A stretch of DNA of 43,012 nt from contig CANQSS010000015.1 in assembly GCA_947626545.1 (NCBI GenBank), positions 1 through 43,012 on the forward strand, written 5' to 3'. Within the stretch, counting starts at the first letter, position 1; every line of letters begins with the position of its first letter. Both the position numbers and the translations under genes were made by a program. The notes below the pieces were generated by a model. The model ran no database searches, was not told the origin of the DNA, and worked only from the letters and a program-made list of their open reading frames with translations. Shown here one piece after another: positions 24,040-33,230 of the stretch. This DNA is from an uncultured Akkermansia sp. GTDB lineage: Bacteria > Verrucomicrobiota > Verrucomicrobiia > Verrucomicrobiales > Akkermansiaceae.

Positions 24040-24699
24040 CTATACACCGAGCCGAGTGTTCCAGAGTTCAATATGAAGGCGTGGGCTAAGGCGGACATGA
24101 TGGGCGAGACAAATGTCGGCAACAATGGGGAGCAGGCGGCGGTATGAGGTACGGTCTGCGGCACAGGGCATGAGGAGGATTTTCTCGTTCGGGAGACCGA
24201 GCTGGGCGATGTCGGCCCAATCCTCTTCTCCGGTAACGACAAACTTGAACCATGAGTGCGGGAGGGAGGCAAATGCAGTCAGCACACGGGGTTGTAAACT
24301 GTTGGGCGAATTGCCGGCATGCGGCAGCTTGGGGGACACATTCCATTGATTCACACGTAGCAGAAGCTCCGGCGGTGGAGGAAGCGTGCCATTGGTTTCC
24401 ACCTCGATCACGTAGTCTGGCGGGAGCAAGAGGAGAAGGGCTACAAGCTCGTTAGCCTGCAAAAGTGGTTCTCCGCCGGTGATAATCACGCGCTTGGCGG
24501 GGAGTTCCCGCAGACGTGTTGCTACCTCATGCGGAGGCAACTCAATGGAATTGCTCCATGAGTGTTTGGAGTCACACCACGAGCAATGCAAATTGCAGCC
24601 GGCCAAGCGCAAGAAAGCAGCTGGAGCACCCGCGCTTATTCCTTCCCCTTGCAGAGAAAAAAAGAGTTCCGGTGCATGATTCAGGCGTGCAATGTGCAT
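24040..24699 (-). CDS. queE: 7-carboxy-7-deazaguanine synthase QueE
   Basis: A radical SAM enzyme that contracts 6-carboxytetrahydropterin to CDG on the route to queuosine; 219 aa, normal length. ELFFSLQGEGISAGAPAAFLRLAG is the family's start signature. The cluster motif is C35-NLH-C39-SW-C42 (CX3CX2C), followed by the family's D-S/T-K. TGGEPLL is the SAM-binding motif. No other queuosine gene is in the window. It is divergent from the phosphatase gene, with 69 nt between the starts. Confidence 0.93.
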   Translation of the reverse strand: MHIARLNHAPELFFSLQGEGISAGAPAAFLRLAGCNLHCSWCDSKHSWSNSIELPPHEVATRLRELPAKRVIITGGEPLLQANELVALLLLLPPDYVIEVETNGTLPPPPELLLRVNQWNVSPKLPHAGNSPNSLQPRVLTAFASLPHSWFKFVVTGEEDWADIAQLGLPNEKILLMPCAADRTSYRRLLPIVADICLAHHVRLSPRLHIELWNTRLGV

Positions 24700-24727
24700 G
24701 GCAATGTGCTAGGATGGCGGCACCTCA

Positions 24728-24756
24728 TACATACCAGAAACAGCAGGCGCGGTCAA
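24728..24756 (-). promoter_or_regulatory. Promoter candidate for queE
   Basis: On minus: TTGACC (24751-24756; 5 of 6), 17-nt spacer, TATGTA (24728-24733; weak). The leader would be about 20 nt. Confidence 0.4.
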
Positions 24757-24768
24757 CGTAAATCAACT

Positions 24769-25260
24769 ATGCACTCATCATCTCAGCTTCGTATTCTCTT
24801 CGTGTGCCTCGGAAATATCTGTCGTAGCCCGGCCGCAGAAATTGTGTGTCGAACGGCATTGAAAAGGGCCGAGCTGGCAGGACGTGTCCTTGTGGATTCT
24901 TGCGGCACAGCTTCCTATCACGTGGGCAGTAAGCCGGATTCGCGTATGCTCGCCGCCCTGAATCGCGCCGGATTCGGATATGATGGACACCGCGCGCGAC
25001 AGCTGAAGCAGAGCGATGGGATGCATTTCGATCTCGTCATCCCTCAGGATGCAGAGAATTTGCGCGATGTGCAGCGAGTGTTGCACGGGAGTACGGCTAA
25101 AGTGCTCCCCATGAGCAGGTGGTTCCCGACGGGATGCACGCTGCAGGAGGTGCCGGATCCTTACTACGGCGAGGAAGCTGACTTCGATGCCGTGGTTCGT
25201 TTGCTGGCGGATAGCATGCCGCAGCTTGTGGAGGAGCTGCGTGCCGGAATTAGCGTGTGA
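24769..25260 (+). CDS. Low-molecular-weight protein-tyrosine phosphatase family protein
   Basis: 163 aa from the ATG at 24769; the upstream part of the frame is antisense to queE. The phosphate-binding loop is C13-LGNIC-R19-S near the N-terminus (LFVCLGNICRSP), and the general acid lies in VPDPYYGEEADFD. The family removes phosphate from tyrosine in proteins, often in control of exopolysaccharide kinases; a few members act on arginine phosphate. The CLGNICRS form does not decide between them. No partner kinase is in the window. Its last 11 nt overlap the end of the converging Trx3' pseudogene. Confidence 0.9.
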   Translation: MHSSSQLRILFVCLGNICRSPAAEIVCRTALKRAELAGRVLVDSCGTASYHVGSKPDSRMLAALNRAGFGYDGHRARQLKQSDGMHFDLVIPQDAENLRDVQRVLHGSTAKVLPMSRWFPTGCTLQEVPDPYYGEEADFDAVVRLLADSMPQLVEELRAGISV

Positions 25261-26513
25261 TGGTGATGCTACCGTAATAATCGCTCCGTCCGTTTTGGTC
25301 GCAGTTTTTATTCTGGTCGAAGCGGATGAAAAGGTACGGATCTTCGAGTGCTTTATTGACGGTGATTGTATAGACGTTGTCCTTAGCAGTTCTGCCGGCA
25401 GATCCATCGTGGACATCCTGCGATACGAGTTGCGAGCCGTCGTAAAGCGAGACAGCACGGATATTGGCCGAATGGCGTCCCCACGTGTAAGTGAAGGTGA
25501 CGTTGTAGGTGCCAGGTGTCGTGATAGGCAATGGGCCGGTTAGCTCGATGGGTACACTTGATCCACTCACGACATCCGGCGTCCACCCTTCCATCAAGTT
25601 AAAGCATACTCCCCAGTCGCGAGCTACAACTTTAGCGGATCGACCTAGGTAGTTGCCGGGATTGAGAGCTTCCATGGCTTGGGCATATTCCCGAATTTTT
25701 AGCGGCTCTGGCCCCCACGTGGCGGCGCAATATGCCGATACTGATAGCGTAGAGAGCTTGCTTTTGTTCGTTGGAGTACACAGGGTCTTTCAAGAATATC
25801 TCTGCTTGGGCGAGAGCCGCCTGCCAGCCTTTGTCGGCATCTTTGCTGGTTTCGATACTGAAAATCTCATTGGACAAATCGTAAGGAGTTATGAGCTTGC
25901 GGGCGTAGGCAGTTTCGTTTTTGGGGTCAAGTTTCTTGATTTGCTCGATGACGCGCCTCAAGGTATCCGGTGGATTAATGCCCGGCAGGCTGGCGGCTTC
26001 GCCGAGGAGTCTGGCCTTCTCCACTCCCTTGGCGCTGCTTGCCTAAGCAAGTAATTTTTCCTGTTTGTGCATGGCCTCCATGGCATCCGAGATAAGTTTG
26101 GTGATTTCGGAGGACTTGGAAGACCGCATGATTGGACCGCAGATTGTGGCATAATGGCGTCCATCTTTAGTAAGCATGAGGATAGCGGGGTAATCTGTTG
26201 CATCCGGTACTTGCAGCTTGCCAAATCTTATTTTGTCGACCTCCTTGCGTTTGCCAGTCAGCACATTGGGCACAGGTACTTCCATGAACACGGCATGGCC
26301 AGCCGCCTGTTTCACCTTGTCGGAGTTCATGAGCGCGCGACTGACCTTGACGCTATTGCTATCCCAATCCTCCGCAAAGGCGAACAGGATGTAGCCATCG
26401 TTTTGAAGTACAGCCTGAGCCTGTTCATAGGAGTTAGTTAGCACAGGAGCGCCTGTAGCGGGAACTTGTATCACGAAACCAGAGGTCAGAAAGCTCAGGG
26501 ACAGATTTTTCAT
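25250..26513 (-). pseudogene. Broken copy of the exported thioredoxin-fold protein (Trx3')
   Basis: From the ATG at 26513, the protein parallels Trx2 (27821-29074) almost end to end: the N-terminal Trx-fold part (YILFAFAEDWDSNSVKVSRA against YVLFAYADGWDDYSRKVMEK), VPVPNVLT, LLGEAAS, and the C-terminal beta-sandwich ending GSITITR. Two lesions interrupt it. An in-frame TAG at 26043-26045 follows EKLLA, and the frame continues beyond it with ASSAKGVEKARLLGEA. An extra A in an A5 run (T5 on plus at 25696-25700) shifts the frame; with four A the match to Trx2 resumes (AKIREYAQAMEALNP). Each remaining segment is well conserved, so decay is recent or one lesion is a sequencing error. Confidence 0.85.
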
Positions 26514-26549
26514 GAACCAAATGGAAAGTTAAGTTGAATAATGAGAGGA

Positions 26550-27790
26550 TCAGGCAGCTGGGTTACCATAGACGAAGATGCCGCGCAAGTGAAAGAACTC
26601 CGGTCCGCCGGGACGCAGGATGCGCACATATTTTGCCAAAGGACGAGATGAACTCAAATCCACCGACAGAACCTTCTGTTGGCACACCCCAAGCTGCGCC
26701 ACATCGTGCCAATCATTATCTCTGCCGGATTCAGATACCTGAACTTTCATGTTGTTGAGACGATTCAGGTTGCCATTGTTTGTCACAAGTGCTACGCCGG
26801 TGAGATTCGCCTGCTTGGGGAGTGTGACCACCACCCAGGCATTTTGGTCCTTGCCGGTGTGAAAGGTACCACCAACGCCAAGCTCGAGTACACCCCAATG
26901 TGCACACGGCTTGTCCCAGTTGGAAGTGGAAGAAGTGTGGATTATCCCGCCGCGTGATACGAGCTGCCTGGGGAAAGTCGGGGTGTCAGGCAGTTTGTCG
27001 GGAGGGTTCTTGTACTTGAATGGCAGGGAAGAAGCCAAGGAATTGTAGCTATTCAAATCGCCGGCGGCCTCTGCGGCCAGAATTACGGGATTGAGCAGAT
27101 TCTCGCGATCATTATCAGAGTTGCTAATACCGCCACCCAGTGTATTTGCCATCAACGCTAATACGCCCGTTCTCTTGTCATCGGGCAAGGCTTTCGAGAG
27201 CTCTGCAATCCACGAGAGCATCACGGTGGCGTAGTCCGTTTTTTTCGCTACCTTCTTCAGTGTGTCGCTCAAATTCGGCAGACTGAGGGATGGAATGCGG
27301 TGCGTTGAGTTCACTCTCGAGCACTTTGATACGGTGCTCGCGCATGGCATCCATGCGGGCAAACTTTTCTGGCGGTTTAGTACCGGGAGGTATGCTCTTG
27401 AGGTATTCCTCATGCTCTTTCTTGAGCTTTTCGAGAGTCGCTTGGCGCCGTTCATCCCTTTTAGCGCGCATTTGCTCGCCCCTTTTTCCCATTGTAAGCA
27501 TATTGGCATCTGCCAGCAACAGACGGTTGTGCGGCTTCTTCAGAAATTGAGAAATGGCGACGGGATCCGTTGAATGGAGATCTTCCTCGATGAGCTTGAT
27601 GATCTTGGCTGTAGCCTGCTCCGGGTGGCTCCAATCCTGAGCCGTTAGAATACGTTCGGTGTAGCTGCCCGGGATGACGCGTGGAATGTGCAGTGTATCG
27701 CACAACTCTGCAAGCAGGTGTTTGCGAACCCATTCGGATTTACATGACCAGGATGACACCAATGGCTGTTTTTCTAATGAGAGAATTGGA
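26550..27790 (-). pseudogene. Transglutaminase-like gene with catalytic core deleted (TG3')
   Basis: The 5' part (about 27740 to 27275) matches TG2 residues about 40-177, including ELNAPHSIPQ against ELAKPHSLAQ. The 3' part (about 27265 to 26550) matches TG2 from about residue 599 to the end, including the whole discoidin domain (AHWGVLELGVGGTFHTGKDQ, ...YVRILRPGGPEFFHLRGIFVYGNPAA). The roughly 420 residues between, with the Cys and His of the core, are missing and the join is out of frame. At the 5' end the anchor helix seems to lie in another frame (IRKTAIGVILVM just before a TAA near 27746). It keeps the TG-then-Trx order with Trx3'. Confidence 0.85.
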
Positions 27791-27820
27791 CACAAGAATG
27801 GTAGAGTGAAGATGACCGAA

Positions 27821-29074
27821 TTAGCGAGTGATGGTGACCATACCGTATGAGTCGCAATACCCCGAAGGGTCGCTATCGTGGCTTTGGTCGAACTCGACAA
27901 ATAGACGTGGTTGTTTTACCGGGACTGTTACTGAAAGCGTGTAGATATTATTGATGTCTTTGAGACCGCTTCGTCCTGCATGACGATCCTCCGCCACTTT
28001 GGTGTTGCCATCGTAGAGAGTTACCGCTTTGATACACGCGGCGTGCCGTCCTTGCGTGAAGTTGAAAGTAACTTTATACACGCCTGGGTTTGAGATAGGC
28101 AGACTGCCTTCCAGCTCGAGGGGGGAACTATAATCTTGCAGCACAGCGGGAGACCAACCTTCCGCCAGAGAAAAGGAGGGAATCCAATCGCGCACAGCAT
28201 AATCAGCAGTTTTGGCAAGGACAGTGTCAGGGTTAATCGCTTTCATGGCCTCAGCATGCTTGTATATTTCTTTAGCACCTTTCATGCCGCCGTGACGGTG
28301 CAGAAGACCGATAGCAATAGCGTGGAAAGCTTGGCGCTGCTCATCGTTGTAAGTGGGATCGTGGAGCCACTCTTCGACTTGCTTTAAAGCGTCTTTCCAA
28401 TCCTTGTTGCGCTCTATGTCAAACGCTTCTCCTGCAAAACTCATCGGAGGACGCAATTTTTTCTGGTAACCAGTCGTATCTTCGGGGTCGAGCTTTTTAA
28501 AGCTGTTGACCAGCTTGTCAGGCCAGTCCGGCGGCTGCACATCCTTGATCGACGCTGCTTCGCCAAGAAGCTTTACCTTCTCGATTCCCTGTGCCTTATC
28601 CGCCCGCTCTAAAAGGGGAGTTTGCTTGATGACCCCTTCTACCCGCACCCGGAGCAATTCGGCAATTTTTGTGGGATCGGGAGTACGCATAAAGTCACCC
28701 CAGATAACGGCGCTATGGCGGCCATGTTTGTTGAAGACGAGGATGGCCGGGTAACTGCGGGGAGCAGTATCTTTGTCGAACTTCAACGCGCCATACCGTT
28801 CATCTCGTGCCTTTTTCAACTCATCCGTGAGTACATTTGGCACAGGCAGCGGCATAAAGACAGCGTCCCCCGCAGCGGCTTTTACCCGCTCGTCCTTCAT
28901 CAGCTTCTCCATCACTTTCCGGCTATAGTCATCCCACCCATCGGCGTAAGCAAACAGCACGTACACGCTGTCCTTTACCTTATCTTTGGCTTCGGCGTAA
29001 TTCTGCGCATATTGAACGCCATGTGCCGACAGGATGCACGCCGCGAATAAGAAACTCGAGAGAAACGTTTTCAT
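27821..29074 (-). CDS. Exported thioredoxin-fold protein with C-terminal beta-sandwich (Trx2)
   Basis: 417 aa from the ATG at 29074 (MKTFLSSFLFAACILSAHG, a signal peptide); the frame opens at 29233 inside TG2. Residues about 25-150 form a thioredoxin-like fold: VYVLFAYADGWDDYSRKVM, where a thioredoxin would have WCXXC but this has GWDDYS, and SYPAILVFNKHGRHSAVIWG with the cis-Pro. The middle is helical. The C-terminus (about 325-417) is a beta-sandwich with GVYKVTFNFTQGRHAACIKA and ends MVTITR; similar modules occur at the ends of secreted glycosidases, so binding to a glycan or the surface is possible. It starts 23 nt after TG2. Function unknown. Confidence 0.8.
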   Translation of the reverse strand: MKTFLSSFLFAACILSAHGVQYAQNYAEAKDKVKDSVYVLFAYADGWDDYSRKVMEKLMKDERVKAAAGDAVFMPLPVPNVLTDELKKARDERYGALKFDKDTAPRSYPAILVFNKHGRHSAVIWGDFMRTPDPTKIAELLRVRVEGVIKQTPLLERADKAQGIEKVKLLGEAASIKDVQPPDWPDKLVNSFKKLDPEDTTGYQKKLRPPMSFAGEAFDIERNKDWKDALKQVEEWLHDPTYNDEQRQAFHAIAIGLLHRHGGMKGAKEIYKHAEAMKAINPDTVLAKTADYAVRDWIPSFSLAEGWSPAVLQDYSSPLELEGSLPISNPGVYKVTFNFTQGRHAACIKAVTLYDGNTKVAEDRHAGRSGLKDINNIYTLSVTVPVKQPRLFVEFDQSHDSDPSGYCDSYGMVTITR

Positions 29075-29097
29075 TGGGTAGAGCCGCGGGATTAGAG

Positions 29098-31641
29098 TTA
29101 TGCAGCAGGTTCTCCGTATACGTAGATGGCCATAAGATGGAAATACTCCGGCCCACCGGGGCGGAGGATACGCACGTACTTGGCGCGTGGTTTGGAGGCA
29201 CTCACATCGGCGCGGAGCACTTGCTGCTTGCATTCGCCGAGATCCTCTACCAGGTCCTTCCAGTCATTGTCTGCACCGGTTTCGGAAACCTGAACTTTCA
29301 TGTGATTTAAGCGCTGCCTAGACTCAGGGGTAGTAATAATGATGATGCCGCTCACATAGGCCTGTTTTGGCAACGTGATGGTCACGCAGGGGTTTTCGAC
29401 TTTATCCGTGCAGAAGTGACCACCAACACCCGGTTCTAAAATGCCCCAGTGGAAGCATTCGTTGTTCCATGCGGGGTGCGGATGACTCACGCGCACCAGT
29501 CCTCCTTGGGAGACATTTTTTTCTGCGAAAGGTTGAAAGGCAGGCAAAGGGCCCTTGGCGTTTGGCTGGTGATATTTTTTCGGCAACGCCCGCGCCAGCG
29601 AGTGAAAAGCGGTGATATCTCCGCTTTGCTCAGCATACGCAATAAGAGGTCTTAGCATTTTTTCGCGCTCACGATCCGAAGTGCCGCCATCCCCGGATCC
29701 TATGTTGTCGATGAGAATTTGAGTATAAGCGCGGCGGAGCTTTAAGTCCGCTTTGTCGGCCAAGGAATTCCCCCACGCCAAGATAACGGGTGAATACACG
29801 GAAGAATCTTTGGTGCATTGGGCAATTTTTGCAAAAATCTCCACGCCTTTCAGATCCTTTTGGGGATCCGTACCGAGAAGAGCCATTTGCGCCTCTGCCA
29901 GTGCCTCGACAGCCCAGCGACCCTTATTCCCGGGATCCCAGTCGGAGTCCGGCCCCATATTCGATACATGCTTCCAAAAGTCGCACACGATGTCAGCATG
30001 CTTTCCCATGTCACTTCCAAGAGCCGTCTTCAATCCTGCGTACACCTCGTTCACGAGTAATTCAGCCGCCATTTCCGGATAAACGGGGGCGAAGTTCTTG
30101 TTGACGGAGGAGCAAAGCGAGATCCAAGCGTCGGCATTTTTGGGTGCCGTGCAGGCTAAAAAGCGAGCATAATCCCGCCAGGCGTAATAGTTGATCGGCT
30201 GTGCTCTCGTTGCGCCCTCATAAAATGTTTTGGCTTTTTCGGGGGCAATATCGGCGTACATATCACCCAACTTGCGCATGGCTTGGGAGAGTTGGGTCGC
30301 CTCCGTCTCTACAGAGGAGAACATGCGGTCCACAAGGTGCAACTGGCTGTACCGTTTGATACCGCTCACAGGTTGAATGTGCAACTCGCGCTCCCAGCTC
30401 ATGGAATAGGCGGGAGTCCATCGGCCCCCCACCAGCACAATGTAGGAACAGTGCCCCGGCTCGCCGGAGGTTGTTGCGGGTATGCCATTGGCGAGAGCTG
30501 AGGCTGCGCCGAAGTGGGAAAGACCGCCACAAACGCCGCCGGCCGCATAGGTTGCAGCGCAGAATTGATCCGGATACAGCTGCAAGAAGTTGTCGTAAAA
30601 CGGAGCTGATCCAAAGATGCTCTCGCCGTATATGTTGGTGGTTTGGTAGGAGCATTGCCAGCAGCAATCAAGATAGCGATCGGCAGGCAGGTGCACGTGA
30701 TCTAGACACCACTGTAGATTGGCGGCTGATCCGACACTATCATTGAGGACGGCATCAGCGGCCTTTCCCATCCCCTTGTACCCCCCAAGTATGCGGCGAT
30801 GGTGGAAAGGGAGTTTGTCGTAAATCTTGTTGAGGCGGTGACTTCGGTGGTTTCGGATGAAGAAATCGGCGCGCTCCACGGCGTCATCCTGCGTCCATCC
30901 GTGGCGGGCAAACTCGATGGCCGCAGCAGTGGCCATATCGCGCTCCACTCGGTTGTCCGCAAAATCCGGGTATTTTTTGGCAATTTGTGCGAGTATGGAA
31001 ACTGCAGTGCCTGGTCTTGTGCACTCACCGGATGAGGAAAATTGGTTGAGCCAATGGAGATTATTGCCCAGTAGCTGCATGGTGCGTTTGGCGAAAGGAT
31101 CAGCAACGATTTGCGCCAGTGAGTGAGGCTTGGCAAGTTCGCTGCGGAGAGCTTGGATGCGCTCATTAGCCGCCTTTTCCTGGGCCAATTTTTTCCCGAT
31201 GAGCTGCGTTCCTGGGGAGAGTCCTTTGCGGATAGCTCCCACCTGCTTTTCAGCCTCCACGAGGTTATCCACGTAAATTTTCTCGTCTTTTTCCCAAGCT
31301 GTCCTGCTTGCAAGTTCCGAGTTTATCAACGAATCTTGCTCTAAAATGAGCCGATTTTCCGGATTTGTCAGGAATGCTCGTACGGCCTCGGCATCCGTAC
31401 CCGTCAACCGCTCATCGACCATGCTGCGTAATTTACGGCGCAGAGTCTCTCCATCTGCCCACTCCTCCACGCTCACCGTGGAACCGACATAGCCATCATC
31501 CCCCGTTTTCCTGACACCCAGAGCATCGCACCACGTCGCCGGAAGATACTGTCGAGACTTTTCCGGAAACTTGTACCCAGCTATCCCTCCGGCTACGCCC
31601 AGTAGGATAAGTGCGAACAAGCTTGTCAAAGCCGCTTTCAA
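29098..31641 (-). CDS. Membrane-anchored transglutaminase-like protein with discoidin-type C-terminus (TG2)
   Basis: 847 aa, starting at a TTG at 31641, 17 nt after the ftsZ stop; no ATG is nearby and a hydrophobic anchor follows at once (ALTSLFALILLGVAGGIAG). A Glu/Lys-rich, probably helical region lies at about 55-170. The core has C371 in YAAGGVCGGLSHFGAASALA and GIPATTSGEPGHCSYIVLVGG with H397, matching TG1 (C435, H461). A helical repeat region follows. Residues about 715-847 are a discoidin-type domain (CFHWGILEPGVGGHF, TITLPKQAYVSG, AKYVRILRPGGPEYFHLMAIYVYGEP). It is the third gene of the ftsA-ftsZ cluster. A promoter could lie in the short gap (TATACA 10 nt before the TTG) but read-through from ftsZ is simpler. 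Confidence 0.8.
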   Translation of the reverse strand: MKAALTSLFALILLGVAGGIAGYKFPEKSRQYLPATWCDALGVRKTGDDGYVGSTVSVEEWADGETLRRKLRSMVDERLTGTDAEAVRAFLTNPENRLILEQDSLINSELASRTAWEKDEKIYVDNLVEAEKQVGAIRKGLSPGTQLIGKKLAQEKAANERIQALRSELAKPHSLAQIVADPFAKRTMQLLGNNLHWLNQFSSSGECTRPGTAVSILAQIAKKYPDFADNRVERDMATAAAIEFARHGWTQDDAVERADFFIRNHRSHRLNKIYDKLPFHHRRILGGYKGMGKAADAVLNDSVGSAANLQWCLDHVHLPADRYLDCCWQCSYQTTNIYGESIFGSAPFYDNFLQLYPDQFCAATYAAGGVCGGLSHFGAASALANGIPATTSGEPGHCSYIVLVGGRWTPAYSMSWERELHIQPVSGIKRYSQLHLVDRMFSSVETEATQLSQAMRKLGDMYADIAPEKAKTFYEGATRAQPINYYAWRDYARFLACTAPKNADAWISLCSSVNKNFAPVYPEMAAELLVNEVYAGLKTALGSDMGKHADIVCDFWKHVSNMGPDSDWDPGNKGRWAVEALAEAQMALLGTDPQKDLKGVEIFAKIAQCTKDSSVYSPVILAWGNSLADKADLKLRRAYTQILIDNIGSGDGGTSDREREKMLRPLIAYAEQSGDITAFHSLARALPKKYHQPNAKGPLPAFQPFAEKNVSQGGLVRVSHPHPAWNNECFHWGILEPGVGGHFCTDKVENPCVTITLPKQAYVSGIIIITTPESRQRLNHMKVQVSETGADNDWKDLVEDLGECKQQVLRADVSASKPRAKYVRILRPGGPEYFHLMAIYVYGEPAA

Positions 31642-31658
31642 AGCTATGTATAGCGGAT

Positions 31659-33212
31659 CTACCGACTTTGAAAATTACCACGCAGATCGTTGTTTCGCAG
31701 GGATGGTGGCGTATCCAAATCATCGGGTTCCGCGTCATCCGGCATGCGATTTCCGCCGGCGGGAACGTAGCGGCTGGGAGGAGCGCCACCGTAAAGTGCT
31801 CCTCCGCCGTCGGATTCGTTCTCATTGAGATCGTGCAATACTCCGGTGTGCGCTCTGACCACGGGGGGCATGGATTCCTCTTCCCGATCACGGCGAACAC
31901 TCGGCTGCGGAGAGGAGAAGAGGTCAAGTTGACGGGGATTTGGCGCCACAGGCGTCGGCTGTGAGTCTTCGTGAGGCTCGGGAATATCCCTTGTCTCCTC
32001 TTCCTCGTCGTAAAGATTTTCATCCTCTTCCTCGTCGCCCTCCTCAGATTCCTCCACTTCGGCTTCGTCAACCTCGGGTTCATCTTCAGGAGTCTCGTCG
32101 AGTTCAGGAATTGCGGATACGGTGTCTGCATCATCACACGTTTCTTCCTCCTCTCCGGGCTGCTCATCGCTGCCGTCCGTTTCTACCGCCGGTTCTTTTT
32201 CTTCCGGACGCAAAGGCACCGGCGCAGCCTCACATGCGGATTTGAACTCCTGCGCATCGATTGAGGCAATGAGCGTGACGCGCACTTCCTCACCAAGACT
32301 CGACTTCACAGAGGCGCCAAAGAATATCTGAACGTCGTCGTTGCCGAGTGCTTCGCGGACCACTTCCATGGCCTGGCGAATTTCGCTGATAGAGAGGGTA
32401 TCGCCCCCGGCGATGTGCACGATGGCTCTGCGCGCGAAGCGCAAGGCGCCATGGTAAGATGAAAGTGGGGAATCTATGGCAGCGCGGGCGGCTTGCTCCG
32501 CACGGTCGGCTCCATAGCCGCTGCCGGAGCCGAACACGCAGCGCGAATCACTATTCTCCAAAGCTGCTGCAAGCTCATCTAAACCCAAATTGATAAGACC
32601 GGGAGAGGTCGCCATCATCGGTACCGATGCAGTGGCTTTGGCGAGCAGGCGATCGACTTCCTCGAATACTTCACGAGCACCGCTGCGGTCGATGAAAAGT
32701 CCCTCCATGTAGTCGTTCTCAAAGCAAAAAACGATGTCAGAGAGACGCGCAATTTGTTCGCGTGCTTGCTCAGCCTGTTCCAAGCGGCGTTTGCCCTCGA
32801 AGCTAAAGGGCATCACCAGCACGCTCACGAGGAATACGCCAGATTCCCGCGCCAGCCTCGCCAGTTCTGGCGCTGCGCCGGAACCTGTCCCCCCACCGAG
32901 TCCTGCCACCATGACCACCAGTTTGATGTCCTGCAGCATTTCCATAACGCGCTGCCCGCTCTCTTCCATGGCCTGCTTACCCACCTCTGGGTCGCCGCCG
33001 GAGCCAAGACCGTGGCTGATTCCTTCGCCCAGCTGAATAAACTCCACATTGCCGCAAGCGTTCCCCACCCGCTCATCCAGCGACATGATGTAGAGACGCA
33101 CATGATCGGCGCTGGAAGCGTTAAAACACTTGAGTACATTGGCACCGGCGCCGCCGATACCAACGATGGCAATGCCGCCCTTCTTTGTCTTTTCTTCGCG
33201 ATATTCTAGCAT
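31659..33212 (-). CDS. ftsZ: Cell division protein FtsZ with long acidic linker
   Basis: The tubulin-like GTPase that forms the division ring; 517 aa against about 380 in E. coli. The GTPase domain has GIGGAGANVLKCF, the tubulin signature GGGTGSG (106-112), the T3-loop region and NLGLDELAAAL. Residues about 330-495 are an extended acidic linker with runs of Glu and Asp. The C-terminal peptide DDLDTPPSLRNND (about 499-511) is the FtsA/FtsZ-partner binding tail. It follows ftsA by 18 nt, and TG2 begins 17 nt after it. Confidence 0.97.
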   Translation of the reverse strand: MLEYREEKTKKGGIAIVGIGGAGANVLKCFNASSADHVRLYIMSLDERVGNACGNVEFIQLGEGISHGLGSGGDPEVGKQAMEESGQRVMEMLQDIKLVVMVAGLGGGTGSGAAPELARLARESGVFLVSVLVMPFSFEGKRRLEQAEQAREQIARLSDIVFCFENDYMEGLFIDRSGAREVFEEVDRLLAKATASVPMMATSPGLINLGLDELAAALENSDSRCVFGSGSGYGADRAEQAARAAIDSPLSSYHGALRFARRAIVHIAGGDTLSISEIRQAMEVVREALGNDDVQIFFGASVKSSLGEEVRVTLIASIDAQEFKSACEAAPVPLRPEEKEPAVETDGSDEQPGEEEETCDDADTVSAIPELDETPEDEPEVDEAEVEESEEGDEEEDENLYDEEEETRDIPEPHEDSQPTPVAPNPRQLDLFSSPQPSVRRDREEESMPPVVRAHTGVLHDLNENESDGGGALYGGAPPSRYVPAGGNRMPDDAEPDDLDTPPSLRNNDLRGNFQSR

Positions 33213-33230
33213 TGTGTAGAGAGGTTGGTA

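Noticed and set aside
25250..26513. Three separate small genes in place of Trx3'
   Set aside because: The three frames together align in order with one gene, Trx2, and the first two are in the same frame separated only by a TAG.
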